DNA of 64,000 nucleotides from Streptomyces sp. WAC08241 (GCA_007858575.1 CP042279.1:3908501-3972500); one strand, 5' to 3'. Positions 37,801 through 48,336 are shown, numbered from the stretch's first letter. Made by a program: numbers and translations. The notes: generated by a model from the letters alone, not told the origin.

Positions 37801-38763
37801 TCAGTCGGTGGTGAGGAGGACGTTGGCCGGCCCCTCCCCGCCGCGAACCGCCGCAGTTGTCCCGCGATCAGCCGCTTCGCCCTCGGCATGAAGGCGGAGG
37901 TGGAACCGCCCACATGGGGACTGATCAGGACACCGGGAGCGTGCCACAAAGGATGCCCGGCCGGCAGCGGTTCCGGGTCGGTGACGTCGAGCGCCGCCGT
38001 GATCCTGCCGCTCTCGACCTCCTTGAGCAGCGCGTTCGTGTCGACGACGGGGCCCCGGGCGATGTTCACGAGGAGCGCCCCGTCCTTCATCCGCGCGAGG
38101 AACCCGGCGTCGGCGAGATGCCTGGTCGCGGGCGTGAGCGGGGTGGAGAGGACCACCACGTCCGCCTCCGGGAGGAGCGCCGGCAGGTCGGCCAGGGCGT
38201 GGACCGGGCCGCGCCCTGTGGTGCGTGCGGAGCGTGCGACGCGCGCCACCCGCGCGCATTCGAAGGACGCGAGCCGGTCCTCGACGGCGGCGCCGATCGA
38301 GCCGTACCCGACGATCAGGACGGACTTGTCGGCGAGCGCCGGTAGAAGCCGGCCCGCCACTCCTCGGCGTCCTGGCCGCGCACGAATCCGGGGATCCCGC
38401 GCAGCGAGGCCAGGATCAGGGCGAGCGCGAGTTCGGCGGTGCTGGTCTCGTGGACGCCCTTGGCGTTGCACAGGGCGACGCCGGGCCGCAGCGATCCGAT
38501 GCCGGGGTGACGTGGTCGATGCCCGCGGAGAGGGTCTGCACGACCCGGACCGAGGTCATCGCGGCCAGCGGCCGGACGGCGATCTCCGAGCCCTTCATGT
38601 ACGGGACGACGTAGAAGGCGCAGTGCGCGGGGTCGGCCGGGAACTCGGGTCCGCCGTCCCAGAAACGGTAGTTGAGGCCCGACCCGCCCGGCTCGGGGAG
38701 ATCCTCGATCTCGTCCGCGGGAATCGGGAGCCACACGTCGGCGGCGGTGTCTTCGCATCTCAT
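37801..38763 (-). CDS. D-isomer-specific 2-hydroxyacid dehydrogenase
   Basis: About 322-residue NAD(P)-dependent oxidoreductase. VVQTLSAGIDHVTP and NAKGVHETSTAELALALILA (substrate domain), the Rossmann motif KSVLIVGYGSIGAAVEDRLA, then LPEADVVVLSTPLTPATRHL, catalytic Arg in VNIARGPVVDTNALL, Glu in ITAALDVTDPEPLPAGHPLW, and His in VLISPHVGGSTSAFMPRA. The whole is closest to phosphoglycerate dehydrogenase-like/glyoxylate reductase groups. Shifts lie near 38505, 38345 and 37835. Divergent from the aldo/keto reductase by 75 bp. Substrate unknown. Confidence 0.9.
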
Positions 38764-38837
38764 GTCCGGGAGGCTATGCGAAGAATCCCGTGCCCCATTG
38801 GTTACTTTGGGGGCGGCACAGGGAGGGGTACCGGCAG

Positions 38838-39837
38838 GTGGAGCGCAGGACTATCGGGGCGACGGCGCTCGACGTGGGTGCGATCGGCCTGGGGTGCATG
38901 CCGATGAGCTGGGCGTACAGCCGTTCGCAACAGCGCGGGGACCGCTCGCTGCGGACCGTGCACGCGGCCCTCGACGCCGGGGTGAGCCTGCTCGACACCG
39001 CCGACATGTACGGCCCGTTCACCAACGAGCTGCTCGTGGGCGGGTGTTGAAGGAGCGCCGGGCCGACGCGTTCGTCTCGACCAAGTGCGGGCTGCTCGTC
39101 GGCGACCAGCACGTGAGTGGCCAACGGGCGCCCGGGGTACGTGCGTCGGGCCTGCGACGCCTCGCTGCGGCGGCTCCAGACCGACGTCATCGACCTGTAC
39201 CAGTTGCACCGGGCGGACCCCGAGGTGCCGGTCGAGGAGACCTGGGGCGCGATGGCGGAGCTGGTGTCGGCGGGCAAGGTGCGGGCGCTCGGGCTCTGCG
39301 CCGTCGGCGCCCGGCCGGGGCGCTGGGGCACGGGCCGCGACGCCCACGAGGGAACGATCCGGCAGTTGGAGCGGATCCAGCAGGTCTTCCCGGTGGCGGC
39401 GGTGGAGGCCGAGCTGTCGGTGTGGTCGCAGGAGGCGCTGGCGCGGCTGCTGCCCTGGTGCGCGGCCCGGGGCGTCGGGTTCCTGGCGGCGATGCCGCTG
39501 GGCAGCGGCTTCCTGACCGGGACGCTGACCCCGGGCGGCGGTTTCGAACCGGACGACCCACGGGCCCGGCACCCCGGTTCACGGCGGAGATGATGGCGGC
39601 GAACCAGCCCCTCGTGGCGGGCCTGCGGCGGGTGGCCGCGCGGCACGGGGCGGACGTCACCCCGGCGCAGGTGGCCCTGGCGTGGGTGCTCGGCCGGGGC
39701 GGCACGTCGTGCCGGTGCCGGGGACGAAGCGGGAGCACTGGGCGGTGGAGAACGCGGCGGCGGCCTCGCTGCGGCTGACGGCGGAGGACCTGACGGAGAT
39801 CGCGGCGCTCCCGGCGCCCCGGGGGTCGTGGGACTGA
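38838..39837 (+). CDS. aldo/keto reductase
   Basis: About 335-residue NADPH-dependent reductase. TIGATALDVGAIGLGCMPMS, catalytic Asp and Tyr in LLDTADMYGPFTNELLVG, Lys in AFVSTKCGLLV, His in DVIDLYQLHRADPEVPVEET, then WGAMAELVSAGKVRALGLC, GFLAAMPLGSGFLTG, TPAQVALAWVLGRG and VVPVPGTKREHWAVENAAAA. Closest to the YajO/pyridoxal-reductase-like AKR groups. Shifts lie near 39045, 39115, 39570 and 39705. GTG start at 38838. Role not predictable. Confidence 0.9.
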
Positions 39838-40010
39838 GCGGGCCGGGGCCGGACGGATCGGGACCGGGCGGGCCGGAGCCGGGTGGGACGGGCCGGGGCC
39901 GGGCCGGGCGGGCCGGGGCTGGACGAGCGGGAGCCGGACAGGCCGGGCCGGACGAGCCGGGACCGGGCGGGCTGGGCCGGGTGGCCCGGCGGGAACCCCG
40001 TCGGGCCGGG
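39838..40010. repeat. GGGCCGG-rich simple repeat tract
   Basis: About 170 bp of degenerate CGGGCCGGGSC units directly after the aldo/keto reductase stop. No gene is supported. The tract separates it from the lipoprotein gene and is prone to copy-number and read errors. Confidence 0.7.
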
Positions 40011-40079
40011 AGGTGTTCTCAGGGTAGGGATGCCGTTCGACCCGTCGAGCCCGCCGGACCCTCCGAAGGGGAGCGCGCC

Positions 40080-41231
40080 ATGAAACGTCCTGTCGTCGTG
40101 AAGGCCCTGGGAGGCGCCGCCGCGCTGGTCCTGGCGGCGGGCTGCTCCTCGGGAGGTACCGCTTCGGGGAGCGCGGAGGAGCGCCCGGGAGCGGCCTCGT
40201 CGTCGGCCCCGTCGTCGGCCTCCGCGCCCGCCTCCCCTCGCCCTCCGCCACGGCCCCGGCCGCCGCCGGGGTGACGGTGGCGGGACGCTGACCGAGGGGC
40301 TGAAGTCGCCGTGGGGGCTCGCGGAGCTGCCCGGCGGGGACCTGCTCGTCTCCTCGCGGGACGAGCGGACGATCACCCGGATCGACGGGCGGACCGGTGC
40401 GAAGACGCCGCTCGGCGAGGTGCCGGGGTCGTGCCGGGCGGCGAGGGCGGACTGCTCGGCCTCGCGTTCCGGGACGGCCGGGTGTACGCGTACCTGACGG
40501 CGGCCTCGGACAACCGGATCGTGCGCATGGCGTACGGGGGCGGGGCCGGCGACCGGCTCGGCCCGCCGGAGCCGGTCCTGACCGGCATCCCGAAGGGGTT
40601 CACGCACAACGGCGGACGGATCGCGTTCGGCCCCGACGGGATGCTGTACGCGGGGACGGGCGAGACCGGCCGGACCGGTCTGGCGCAGGACCGGGAGTCG
40701 CTGGGCGGGAAGGTCCTGCGGATGACGCCGGAGGGTCGCCCGGCGCCCGGCAACCCCTTCCCGGACTCGGTCGTGTACTCGTACGGCCACCGGAACGTGC
40801 AGGGGCTCGCCTGGGACGCGGACGGGCGCCTGTGGGCGGCCGAGTTCGGCCAGAACACCTGGGACGAGCTGAACCTGATCGCGGCCGGGCGGAACTACGG
40901 CCGGCCGGAGGCCGAGGGGAGGGCCGGGCGGGAGGGGTTCACGGACCCGGTGGCCCAGTGGCCGACCTCGGAGGCGTCCCCCAGCGGGATCGCGTACGCG
41001 AAGGGCGCGATCTGGATGGCCGGCCTCAGGGGCGAGCGGCTGTGGCGGATCCCGCTCTCCGGCGCGGAACGTTCCGGGGAGCCCGAGGCGTTCCTCCGGG
41101 GTGACCACGGACGGCTGCGGACCGTGCTCGCGACGGGCGGCGACCGGCTCTGGCTGGTGACGAGCGAGACCGACACGCGGGGCACGCCCGGGCCCGGCGA
41201 CGACAGGATCCTCCGCCTCCGGGTGGGGTGA
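40080..41231 (+). CDS. PQQ-dependent sugar dehydrogenase-type lipoprotein (glucose/sorbosone dehydrogenase fold)
   Basis: About 383-residue exported lipoprotein. The signal ends in lipobox LAAGC (MKRPVVVKALGGAAALVLAA GC), followed by a Ser/Ala-rich linker. The six-bladed propeller shows LKSPWGLAELPGGDLLVSSR, GGEGGLLGLAFRDG, RIVRMAYGG, HNGGRIAFGPDGMLYAGTGE, SLGGKVLRMTPEGRPAPGNP, VVYSYGHRNVQGLAWDADGR, WAAEFGQNTWDELNLIAAG and the late SGIAYAKGAIWMAGLRGERL. Catalytic His and Ca/PQQ residues are plausible in HNGG and YGHRN. Shifts lie near 40235, 40285 and 40428. AAGGGGAG precedes the ATG. Acts outside the membrane on an aldose or similar; substrate unknown. Confidence 0.88.
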
Positions 41232-41245
41232 GGGAGGCGGTGACC

Positions 41246-41420
41246 GTGTTCGGTCCGATGGCGGAGCTGTTCGCACCGGGGCGCAAGCACGCGGAGGACG
41301 AGCGGCAGCGGCTGGCCCTGACCCGGGAGGACCAGGGGACGCGGATCCGGGGCGCGGGCCGATAGACCTGCGGTCGGGACGGGTGACGATACGGGTGCCC
41401 CGCGCGGGGAGGACTCCGGC
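41246..41420 (+). CDS. small DUF6191-type protein
   Basis: Short protein MFGPMAELFAPGRKHAEDER QRLALTREDQGTRDPGRGPI DLRSGRVTIRV.. after restoring one G near 41354. The pattern ELFAPGRKH..LTRED..GDPGRGPIDL is, as I recall, that of tiny DUF6191 proteins common in Streptomyces. GAGGGAGG lies 8 nt before the GTG at 41246. The 3' end is not resolved and meets the convergent LuxR-type gene. Function unknown. Confidence 0.55.
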
Positions 41421-41450
41421 ACCGAGTCGGGATCCGGCGCAGGATCGGAC

Positions 41451-44400
41451 TCAGGCTCCGGGGCGGAGGGGACGTCGAGCAGGTGCAGGCGGTGGGCCAG
41501 GGCGGCGGCCTCGCCGCGGCCGGCGACCCCGAGCTTGGCGAGGATGTGGGAGACGTGGACGCTCGCCGTCTTCGGTGAGATGAACAGCTCCTCGGCGATC
41601 TGGCGGTTGGTGCGGCCGGCCGCCACCAGGCGCAGCACGTCCTGTTCGCGGCGGGTCAGGCCGAAGGCGTCGTCCCCAGGCTCCGCCGGTGCCGGGGCCG
41701 CTCCTCGGGGGCGAGGGAGAGCCGGGCGCGGGCGGCGAGCAGGTCCACGTCTCGCGGAGCGGGCGGGCGCCGAGGAGGTCGGCGGTGGCGCGGACCTCGC
41801 GCAGCAGGGCTGCGGCCTCTCGCGCCGGCCGCCCTCGACGAGCAGGGCGTCGGCGAGGCGGTAGCGGGCGCGGGCCAGTTGGGCGGGGCGGTCCAGCGGC
41901 TCGTAGGCGGCGACGACCTCGGCCCAGCGGGCGGCGGTCTCGCGGCCCTCGGCGCGGGCCAGCTCCTCGGAGACGTGCCGGGAGTGCGCCTCCCAGACGG
42001 GGACCGGGGCGGCCAGGGCGCGCAGGCAGCGGCGGACCAGGGCGAGGGCCTCGGCGCGGCCCTCGTCGGCGGCGGGCAGCCCCCGGCTGTCGGCCTCGGC
42101 GGTGACGGCGGTGAGGACGAGCGGCCAGCCGTAGCGGTGGGTGCCGGGCGGGAAGCCGCCCCGCTCGGCGGCGGCCAGCTCGGCCCGTACGTCGGCGATG
42201 CGGCCCTCGGCGGCGGCCGCGGCGACCGCGACCTGGGCCATGGGCAGGGTGTACTGCGGGATGGGGTCGCGGGTGCCGTAGACGGCGCGGGCGGCGGCGA
42301 GGTGGCGGGCGGCGGCGTCGGGTTCGCCCCGGGCGGCGGCGAGCTGGGCGAGGCGGAGGGAGGCGGAGCCCCGGGGCTTGGTGCTGCTCGCCGAGCGCAG
42401 CAGCCGCTCGGCGGCCTCCCGGACCTCGTCCCACCGGCCCAGGGAGAAGAGGGACTCGGCCCGGTTGGCCTCGACCCAGCCGATGCTGTCGACGAGCCCG
42501 TAGGCGCGGGCGAGGCGGAGGCCGGCCTCGGCGGTCTCGACGGCCTCGTGGGAGCGGCCGAGGAACTCCAGGGCGGAGGAGATGTTGATGTGGGCGCGCG
42601 CGGCCTCGGTGAACTGGCCGAGGACGGTGGTCCGTTCCCGTACCTCGTGCATCTCGGCGAGGCCGGCCGCCACGTCGCCGGCCGCGACCATGATGGTGCC
42701 GAGGGTGAGGCGGGCGTTGAGCTCGATCGACTCGGCCTTGACGAGGCGGGCGTACTCGACGGCGCGTTCGGCGGCGGTGAGGGCCTCGGGGCCGGGGTCG
42801 CGGAGCATGCCCCAGCCGGCGGCGCCGACGAGGACGACGGCGTGCACGGCGGAGGGCGGGAGGCCCTTGACGAGCTCCTGGGCGCGGGCGATCTCCTCGC
42901 GGCCGTCGCCCCGGCCGAGGTTGGACTGGAGGCGGGCCCTCTCGGTCCAGAACCAGGCGGCGCGCAGGGGTCGTTCTCCTCCTCGCCGCCGAGGATCCGC
43001 AGCGCCGTCCTGCCGATCTTGAGGGCGCGTTCGCGTTCGCCGCTGAGCCGGGCCGCGACGGCGGCCTCGGCGAGCAGGTCGAGGTAGCGCAGCGGAGTGG
43101 TGTCGGGGTCGCAGCCGCAGGGCGGGTAGGCGTCGGCGTAGTCGATGGGGCGCAGCGCGGCCCGGACCTCGGCGGGGCCTCGTCCCAGAGTTCCATGGCC
43201 CGTTCGAGGAGCCGGAGCTGCTCGGCGTAGGCGTGGCGCTTGCGGGTGGCGACGGAGGCGCGCAGGACGGCGGGCAGGGCCTTGGCCGGGTCGTGGGCGT
43301 GGTACCAGTACGTGGCGAGCCGGGTGGCGCGCTCGTCGGCCCGCACGAGGGCCGGGTCGGCCTGGAGGGCCTCGGCGTAGCGGCGGTTGAGGCGGGAGCG
43401 CTCGCCGGGCAGCAGGTCGTCGCTGACGGCCTCGCGGACGAGGGAGTGCCGGAAGCGGTAGCCGTCGCCGTCGGGCACGGCGAGCAGGATGTTGGCGCCG
43501 ACGGCGGCCCGCAGCGCCTCGATGAGTTCGTCCTCCGTGAGCCGGGCGACGGCGGCGAGCAGGCCGTACTCGACGGTGGAGCCGCCCTCGGCGGCGATCC
43601 TGACGATCCGCTGGGCGTCCTCGGGGAGGGCCTCGACCCGGACCAGGAGGAGGTCGCGCAGGGAGTCGCTGAGCTGTCCGGGGGCGCAGCCGGCCTCGTG
43701 GGAGACGACGAGCTCCTCGACGAAGAAGGCGTTGCCGTCGGAGCGTTCGAAGACCTCCTCGACGAGGCCGGGGTCGGGTTCGGCGGCGAGGATGCCGGTG
43801 AGCTGGCGGTGCACCTCGGTGCGGGTGAAGCGGGGAGTTCGATGCGGCGGATGGTGCGGAGCCGGTCGAGTTCGGCGAGGAGGGGGCGCAGCGGGTGGCG
43901 GCGGTGGATGTCGTCGGCGCGGTAGCTGGCGACGACGACGATCCGGCCGCGCCGGAGGTGCGCAGCAGGTAGGTGAGCAGGTGCCGGTGGAGGTGTCGGC
44001 CCAGTGCAGGTCCTCCAGGACGAGCACGATCGTGCGGTCGGCGGCGAGCCGTTCCAGGAGCCGTACGGTCAGCTCGAAGAGGCGGGCGGTGGAGTCCTCG
44101 TCGGCGGGGTCGTGGCCGCCGGGGTCGCCCAGCTCCGGCAGCAGCCGGGCGAGTTCGCCGTGCTGGCCGTCGGCGGCGGCGGTCAGCTCGTCGGGGAGCC
44201 GGCGGCGGAGGGCGCGCAGGGCGGTGGAGAAGGGGCGAAGGGCAGCCCGTCGGCGCCGAGTTCGACGCAGCCGCCGAGGGCGACGACGGCGCCCCGGTCG
44301 CAGGCCGTGCCGGTGAACTCCTCGATGAGCCGGGTCTTCCCGACGCCCGCCTCGCCGCCGATGAGCAGCGCCTGGGGCTCCCCCGCGGTCGCGCGGGAGA

Positions 44401-44482
44401 GCGCCTCGGTGAGGGCGGTGAGTTCGCCGGCCCGGCCGACGAAGACGGGGCTGACGGACCTGGTCTCCACGGATCCGAGCAT
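41451..44482 (-). CDS. LAL-type LuxR regulator (AAA ATPase, TPR, LuxR HTH)
   Basis: About 1010-residue transcriptional activator. N-terminal ATPase: PVFVGRAGELTALTEALSRA, Walker A LLIGGEAGVGKTRLIEEFTG, Walker B DRTIVLVLEDLHWADTSTG, RFTRTEVHRQLTGILAAEPD and SDGNAFFVEELV. A long helical/TPR middle follows (YADAYPPCGCDPDTTPLRYL, SAGLRLARAYGLVDSIGWVE type repeats). The C-terminal LuxR HTH is LTRREQDVLRLVAAGRTNRQ IAEELFISPKTASVHVSHIL AKLGVAGRGEAAALAHRLHL. About eight shifts (e.g. near 44235, 43970, 43840, 43180, 42965, 41825, 41755, 41685). The end at 41451 assumes one further shift. LAL regulators sense small ligands and often control sugar or secondary metabolism; target unknown. Confidence 0.87.
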
Positions 44483-44572
44483 CGCACAGGCACCGCCGGG
44501 GGCGCTCGTACGGGGGCCGGGGTGGCGAGAAGGCCGGGGTCGGCGGCTGGGGAGAGGAGGTCCATACGGAGG

Positions 44573-44776
44573 TCACGCGGCCCGGACGAAGCGGCCGGGG
44601 CCGTCGCCGTCCGCCGGTCCCTCCGCGTCCGGGTCCGCGCCCTGGTCCCCGCTCCGGCGGCCGGAGCCTCGCGACTCCCGGGCGGCGGACGCGGCGGCCT
44701 CGCGGGACAGGCGCCGGGCGGCGGCCTCGCGGACGAGCTGGGAGTGGTTCATGCGGTCGATCTCGTACTCGAACAT
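44573..44776 (-). CDS. small Streptomyces protein, 67 aa
   Basis: Intact ORF MFEYEIDRMNHSQLVREAAA RRLSREAAASAARESRGS.., a helical N-half and a disordered Gly/Asp-rich C-half. Small proteins opening MFEYE.. with basic amphipathic helices recur in Streptomyces genomes; function unknown. It sits 90 bp upstream of the LAL regulator on the same strand. GGGGAGCGCCCG lies before the ATG. Confidence 0.6.
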   Translation of the reverse strand: MFEYEIDRMNHSQLVREAAARRLSREAAASAARESRGSGRRSGDQGADPDAEGPADGDGPGRFVRAA

Positions 44777-44888
44777 CGGGCGCTCCCCGGGTGGTCCGGC
44801 ATCGGCGTCGCTTCTCGCGACGCCTCTACGGTCGTCTCCCAGGGGCCCGGCCGCATCGGGCGAGTGCCGCATGTTCGGGGGCGGGGGT

Positions 44889-44936
44889 CCTTAGGCGCTC
44901 CTCGGGGATCCTTAGGCGCTCCTCGGGGTGCCTTAG
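44889..44936. repeat. 21-bp tandem repeat upstream of the 67-aa gene
   Basis: CCTTAGGCGCTCCTCGGGGA at 44889 recurs at 44910 with a third partial copy (CCTTAG) at 44931; the period of 21 bp is two helical turns. It lies in a 475-bp gap (44777-45252). The remaining gap shows only weak, unrecognised coding signal near 45090-45235 on the plus strand. Confidence 0.6.
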
Positions 44937-45252
44937 ACCGTGTCCTCCACGGCCGGCCGTCCGGGTGCTGGTCATCGGGGGTGGAGGGCGGAGGGTGGAG
45001 ACGGACCGTTCCGGACGGGCCGGGGAGGCGGCGGGCCGTTTCCGCCTCCCGCTCGCGTGCGGCCGCAGGACGGTGGGGTCGCGAACGTCGACGACAGGGC
45101 CGGCCGCATCAGGAGGTGCTCGAGCTCCTGGACGGCCACGGTCCGGCCGGTCCGGCCCGGGCGGTCCTCGACCCCGCCCGTGTCCACACGGAAGAGGGGA
45201 GGACCTCGCAGACCCGAGCCCCGTGGACCGGGTGAGGCCCGGTGGACCGAGG

Positions 45253-45761
45253 TCAGAGCTTGAGGACCGCTCCGCGCCAGGTCCATCCCGCGCCGAGGAC
45301 CGCGGCCCGCAGCGGGTCCTTCATGTCCGAGGTGTCGAAGCGGTAGAACTCCGTCGCCCGGAGGTCGCCCTCGGCCTCCCGCTCCACCGACCGGCGCCAC
45401 GACACCGTCTTCACCTGCCCTCGTGACGCTTCGGCCGACACGGCCAGTGTGGGCGTACCACCGACCCACGAGACCTCGAACTGGCGATCGATGGTGCGGA
45501 CTTCGTGGGAAGCCGGGACCAGACGCATCCTGAACTGGGTGACCCGGCTCACCTGGGTGCGGAGGAAGAACGTGTGCCAGGCGGGATCCGAGATCCGCCA
45601 TTCCGCCACGAGGTCGGCACCTTCGGGGGCGCCACTACGCACGACGAACGGCACGTCCGGCCCGTTGAGCGCGAGCAGCGCTGCCCGGACCTCCTCCGCG
45701 GAACGCGGGGAGTGTCACGGTCGGGACGCTCGGTGCCGGTCAGTCTGTCGAAGATGCCCAT
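45253..45761 (-). CDS. unknown protein of the type VII-like effector operon, about 169 aa
   Basis: Begins MGIFDRLTGTERPDRDTPRS and, after one shift near 45705, continues EEVRAALLALNGPDVPFVVR, GADLVAEWRISDPAWHTFFL, TQFRMRLVPASHEVRTIDRQ, FEVSWVGGTPTLAVSAEASR, ending GAGWTWRGAVLKL. Globular alpha/beta, no signal or TM. Last gene of a four-gene leftward operon after a DcrB/LpqN-like gene. May be an accessory or immunity-type protein for the large effector; this is inference from position. Confidence 0.65.
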
Positions 45762-45845
45762 CCGCTCAACCTACGAAGCCCCGGCCCCGACCACAACACC
45801 TTCCTGCGGCAGGACCGGACCCGTCCAGCCCGTAACCTTGCGTGA

Positions 45846-46364
45846 TCAGGCGTGGTCAGGTCCGCCGGAGGATACCTGCCCGGTGTCCGGGCGGACTGTC
45901 TGGAGGAAGTCCTGGAAGTCTTCCAGGACATGGTCGTGCTGTGTCGCGGTGGCCGTCAGGATCAGCCGGATCACGGCGCGTCGCCTGGGGTCCGTGCTGT
46001 CCAGCATGGCCAGGTAGACCTGCGACTGGACGAGGTCGCGGCGCACGCCCCGGACGACGGCCGTGAGCGCCAGCCGCTGTGTGAGGCCGGGAGCCTGCGC
46101 GGATCCGACGTCGCGACGCTGGACCACCGTCACGGACTCGGCGCCGTCACGCAGACGTTCCACCGCGTCGTCGGCGACGCCTTCCAGCGTCTCGGCCTCC
46201 GACAGGAAGTCGCCGTCAATGGTGATGTTCGCCGTGAATCCGGCGTCCGCCCGCGGATGCAGAGCGACGAAGGCCACGGCCGGGGCGTCGACCTCGTCCG
46301 GCGGTGCCGGGATCCAGCCCTCCGGCAGGAGGAACTCGATCGGGAGGGGCAGGGTCGTGGCCAT
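45846..46364 (-). CDS. DcrB/LpqN-like protein associated with type VII-type substrates
   Basis: Intact 172-residue protein: MATTLPLPIEFLLPEGWIPA PPDEVDAPAVAFVALHPRAD, TANITIDGDFLSEAETLEGV, ADDAVERLRDGAESVTVVQR, GVRRDLVQSQVYLAMLDSTD, RLILTATATQHDHVLEDFQD. The fold resembles the small DcrB/PsbP-like domain found beside WXG100-type genes in Streptomyces. No signal peptide. It follows the large effector gene by 29 bp, so the pair is probably co-transcribed. Likely a chaperone or immunity-like partner; unproven. Confidence 0.72.
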   Translation of the reverse strand: MATTLPLPIEFLLPEGWIPAPPDEVDAPAVAFVALHPRADAGFTANITIDGDFLSEAETLEGVADDAVERLRDGAESVTVVQRRDVGSAQAPGLTQRLALTAVVRGVRRDLVQSQVYLAMLDSTDPRRRAVIRLILTATATQHDHVLEDFQDFLQTVRPDTGQVSSGGPDHA

Positions 46365-46393
46365 TCAGGTCCTTCCTTCCACTGAAACGCACA

Positions 46394-47760
46394 TCAGTCG
46401 AACCAACTGGTGACTTCGTCCTTGACGGAGCCGGCGGCGTCGCCGACCGCACCGGCCGCGTCCCCGACGGCGTCGGCGGCGTCGCTCGCGGCGGCCGAAA
46501 CCTTGGCCGGATCGACCGTGAACTCTCCGCCCAGCTTTCCACCCAGGCCGACGGCGACGCCGAGTTCGCCACCGATGTGGAACTTGCCGTCCTCGCCCTT
46601 GCCGAAGGTCACCTTCGCCTCGGCGCCCGCCCCGGCCCATCCCTCGGCCGTCCCGCCGGCGCCGATCCCGGCGAGCTCTCCACCCGCCGCGTACGAGGCC
46701 TTGGCCCCGGCGAAGGCCTTGGCACCCGCGTTGACGCCGCTCAGGCCCGCCCCCGCGCTGACTCCGGCCTCGGCTCCGGCGAACCCCTCACCGCGCATGT
46801 AGGAGCCCATGTGCCCGTACTCCACCCGGCCCTCGGCCAATGCCCGCCCGCCCACGGAGGCCTCGGCCTTGCCGGTGAGACCGCTTTCGGTGAACCCGAC
46901 GTTGGCGGTGGCCCGGGCTCCCGCGTAGGCGTCGGCGATGCCGGAAAGCTTCGTGGACCCATGGGACAGAGATCCTTCGGCGGTGGCATGGCCGAGGTCG
47001 GCATAGGCCTTGGCCGAGGCCTCCTTGCCGTACTGGGGGCCGTAGGCGGAAACGCCTGCCGCAGGACCGGTCGCCGAGGCCTTGCCCTCGGACTGCCACC
47101 CGTCGGTCTTCGTGGTGGCGTCCTCGTCGGCCGCCCTCGGCATCGGAACCTTCGCCAGGTCTCCCTCGGCGTCGGCGTTGAAACCGTTGAGGGTCTGGTC
47201 GGCACCCTTGCCGAAGTTGTCCTTGTTGCTGTCGACCACAGCGGCCTCAAGAGCGATCTTGACGTGCTCGTCCGCCTGGGTGACGGCCCTGACCCGATCG
47301 TCGATGTACTGCTGCCACTTGGCGACCGCGGTGCGGATCGAGGTCTCGCCGTCGGGGTCGTGCCGGTAGGCGCTGCGCTCGGCGGGGTGAGTTTGGCGTA
47401 GTCGAAGGCCACACGCCCCTGCTCCGAAACGGTCATGCCGGCGGCTGTCGCCTCGGTCCGTGCGCTCTCGACCCGCTTCTTCAGGTCCGTGAACTGCGCG
47501 TGGGCGTCCCGCAACAGGCCGGCGATCGCCTTGGCCTGGATCTGCGCGGCCGCGTACTCGTAGCGGGTCGCCTTGAAACCCGTCTGCGCGGTGCCGGCAC
47601 TGACACCGACCCAGTTCTGGCCGCCGGTCGATGTCTTCTGCACGGTTTCCCCGTAGCGGATCTCGACCTTGTGCAACTCACCCGCCATGGCGTCCCACTT
47701 GGCGGCCGCCGTCGTCAGCAGGCCCAGGTCCGTGGTCATGACTTCGTGGTACGTAGGCAC
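46394..47760 (-). CDS. large WXG-domain (type VII-like) effector with Ala/Gly-rich stalk
   Basis: About 455 residues. N-terminal helical secretion domain: LTTAAAKWDAMAGELHKVEI, QKTSTGGQNWVGVSAGTAQT (W-x-G turn), YEYAAAQIQAKAIAGLLRDA, HAQFTDLKKRVESARTEATA. A linker follows (after one shift near 47388) with ETSIRTAVAKWQQYIDDRVR and VKIALEAAVVDSNKD. Then about 220 residues of Ala/Gly-rich repeats (GIADAYAGARATANVGFTES, AGAKASYAAGGELAGIG) ending DAADAVGDAAGAVGDAAGSV KDEVTSWFD. No known toxin fold is visible at the C-terminus. The N-terminus is that of Streptomyces polymorphic toxins. GTG 47760 has GGGGGA upstream. Confidence 0.72.
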
Positions 47761-47770
47761 AGCGGTCCCC

Positions 47771-48235
47771 CTACAGGCCGTTCAGCTTCGACTGCGACAG
47801 GAACTGGTCGCCGAGGCCGGTGTCGTTGCGGACGAAGAGGCCCGAGGCGCCGCGCAGCGCGCTCTTCTCGCCGGCAAGGCGGCCCATGAGGGTCTTCACC
47901 TGCTGGTCCCAGGTGTCCGCCACCTTCTTCAGACCGGCGGCCGTGTCCCAGCCCTCGAAGCCCTTCTGGGCCGACCCTGTGGCGTCGTCCGCGTGCTCCG
48001 AAGCCTTCTTGGTGTTCGGCTCCAGCTCCGTCTCGATCGTGCCGGCCGCTGCCTTCTTCTCCGCAGGCGTCGAGGCGAAGTCCTGGGACCCGCCCGGAGA
48101 GAACAGTCCCGCCGAGGGCGGAGTGAAGCCCGGGGCATACGGCCCAGGCGGTCCGCTGTTCAGCCGCAGGCCCGCGTCCTGCTCCGCGCTGCTCGCACTT
48201 TCGAGAACCGGTTCCCTTTCGGAACTCCCTGACAT
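47771..48235 (-). CDS. WXG100/EsxB-like small partner of the effector
   Basis: Intact 154 residues. A disordered Pro/Gly-rich N-terminus (MSGSSEREPVLESASSAEQD) leads to a helical part: TPAEKKAAAGTIETELEPNT KKASEHADDATGSAQKGFEG, WDTAAGLKKVADTWDQQVKT, LMGRLAGEKSALRGASGLFV, RNDTGLGDQF. Such proteins are encoded just before WXG-domain effectors in Streptomyces and probably form a heterodimer with them. Its stop is 10 bp before the effector GTG. First gene of the operon. Confidence 0.7.
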   Translation of the reverse strand: MSGSSEREPVLESASSAEQDAGLRLNSGPPGPYAPGFTPPSAGLFSPGGSQDFASTPAEKKAAAGTIETELEPNTKKASEHADDATGSAQKGFEGWDTAAGLKKVADTWDQQVKTLMGRLAGEKSALRGASGLFVRNDTGLGDQFLSQSKLNGL

Positions 48236-48336
48236 GGTGCGCCTCCCCGTTGGCAGGCACCGATCATAGGATCGTCGCTCGTCCCGGAGGTGAACAGGGG
48301 CCCTACCGCGCCGAACCGGTGAGGAGCCGGGCGGAC

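Noticed and set aside
39838..40010. Coding repeat protein in the GGGCCGG tract
   Set aside because: All frames are open because of extreme GC. There is no start with a ribosome site, and the tract follows a clear stop codon.
44940..45240. Possible small gene on the plus strand (ending EVLELLDGHG..APWTG)
   Set aside because: Short, frame-dependent and low complexity, with no start plus ribosome site and no family match.
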